Shown here one piece after another: positions 14,988 to 15,129 of a stretch of 15,129 nucleotides of DNA. This DNA comes from a bacterium. Lineage in GTDB: Bacteria > UBP15 > UBA6099 > JAJRTR01. Under the pieces are notes generated by a model, which made no database searches, was not told the origin of the DNA, and was given only the letters and a program-made list of their open reading frames with translations. Each line of letters opens with the position of its first letter. Positions within the stretch are counted from its first letter, which is position 1. The DNA lies in the NCBI GenBank assembly GCA_024278215.1, contig JAJRTR010000118.1, forward strand, positions 1-15,129. The letters are read 5' to 3'. The translations under genes and the position numbers were made by a program.

Positions 14988-15100
14988 CGAGCCAATTGCA
15001 AAATTCTGATTCTGCTGCGGTCGGCTGCTATTGTCCATAGCTGCGTTGTCGGCGCGAAATCGTCCTCGACGTACTCTACAAGTACGCCTGCGAGGATTTT
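14988..15100 (-). repeat. Dispersed repeat, copy B (113 bases, inverted relative to copy A)
   Basis: Reverse complement of copy A over 113 bases with three substitutions. Unlike copy A, its hairpin has a 6-base inner stem (CGTACT/AGTACG) because one of the substitutions restores pairing. It lies 18 bases upstream of the TMTC-like start. Weaker similarity to copy A continues to about 15114, so the element may extend towards the window edge. Confidence 0.93.
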
Positions 15101-15129
15101 ACACCTCCGCCTTGCTCTGAACAATTTCG

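Noticed and set aside
1-15129. CRISPR arrays, tRNA or rRNA genes, transposases, restriction or defence genes
   Set aside because: No regularly spaced repeats, tRNA-like cloverleaf with CCA-type ends, rRNA motifs or recognisable defence or mobility proteins were seen on either strand.

Overview
The window reads as a bacterial chromosomal segment of moderate GC. It has a compact housekeeping half (about 1-7.6 kb, all on the minus strand) and an accessory envelope or glycan half (about 7.7-15.1 kb, both strands). The taxon cannot be fixed from sequence alone. The mix of an EF-P/Asp23/AmaP/NusB/XseAB operon, a URO-D-family methyltransferase-like protein of the 'DTDGD...DHAVPPDVS' type, a sulfatase-fold protein and a TMTC-like membrane protein with TPRs suggests an uncultivated Gram-negative lineage near the PVC / Omnitrophota / Hydrogenedentota groups rather than a Firmicute. 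That placement is inference.

Housekeeping half, in transcription order (right to left): efp, an Asp23/Gls24 protein, AmaP, a small two-helix membrane protein, nusB, xseA, xseB, a SRPBCC/DUF2505-like protein, an alpha/beta hydrolase, then, after a 374-base gap, secA running off the left edge. Several junctions are nearly fused (TAA then ATG between asp23 and amaP; one base between amaP and the small membrane protein; six bases before nusB), so most of this is probably one transcript with a promoter in front of efp. The genes cover translation of polyproline stretches, an Asp23/AmaP membrane complex, rRNA antitermination, DNA repair and protein export. SecA carries an insertion of about 62 residues before its Q motif that looks like a tandem duplication of its own N-terminal segment.

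Accessory half: a fusion of a Maf-glycosyltransferase-type N-terminal domain with a sulfatase/alkaline-phosphatase-fold domain (minus strand); divergent from it a two-gene unit of a URO-D-family protein and a GT-C (GT39-like) glycosyltransferase (plus strand); and convergent with that a TMTC-like GT-C membrane protein with C-terminal TPRs (minus strand). A working guess is a cell-surface glycan or protein-glycosylation locus, but no substrate is evident.

The most striking structure is a repeat of about 113 bases present twice in inverted orientation (7747-7859 and 14988-15100, three mismatches), which exactly brackets this accessory block. A third, partial copy lies at about 10026-10064. That 450-base intergenic stretch also holds a compound cloverleaf-like inverted repeat (9864-9942) and a copy of the dispersed 'TCATTCTGAGCGAAGCGAAG' repeat. 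No tRNA, rRNA, CRISPR array, transposase or phage gene was seen.
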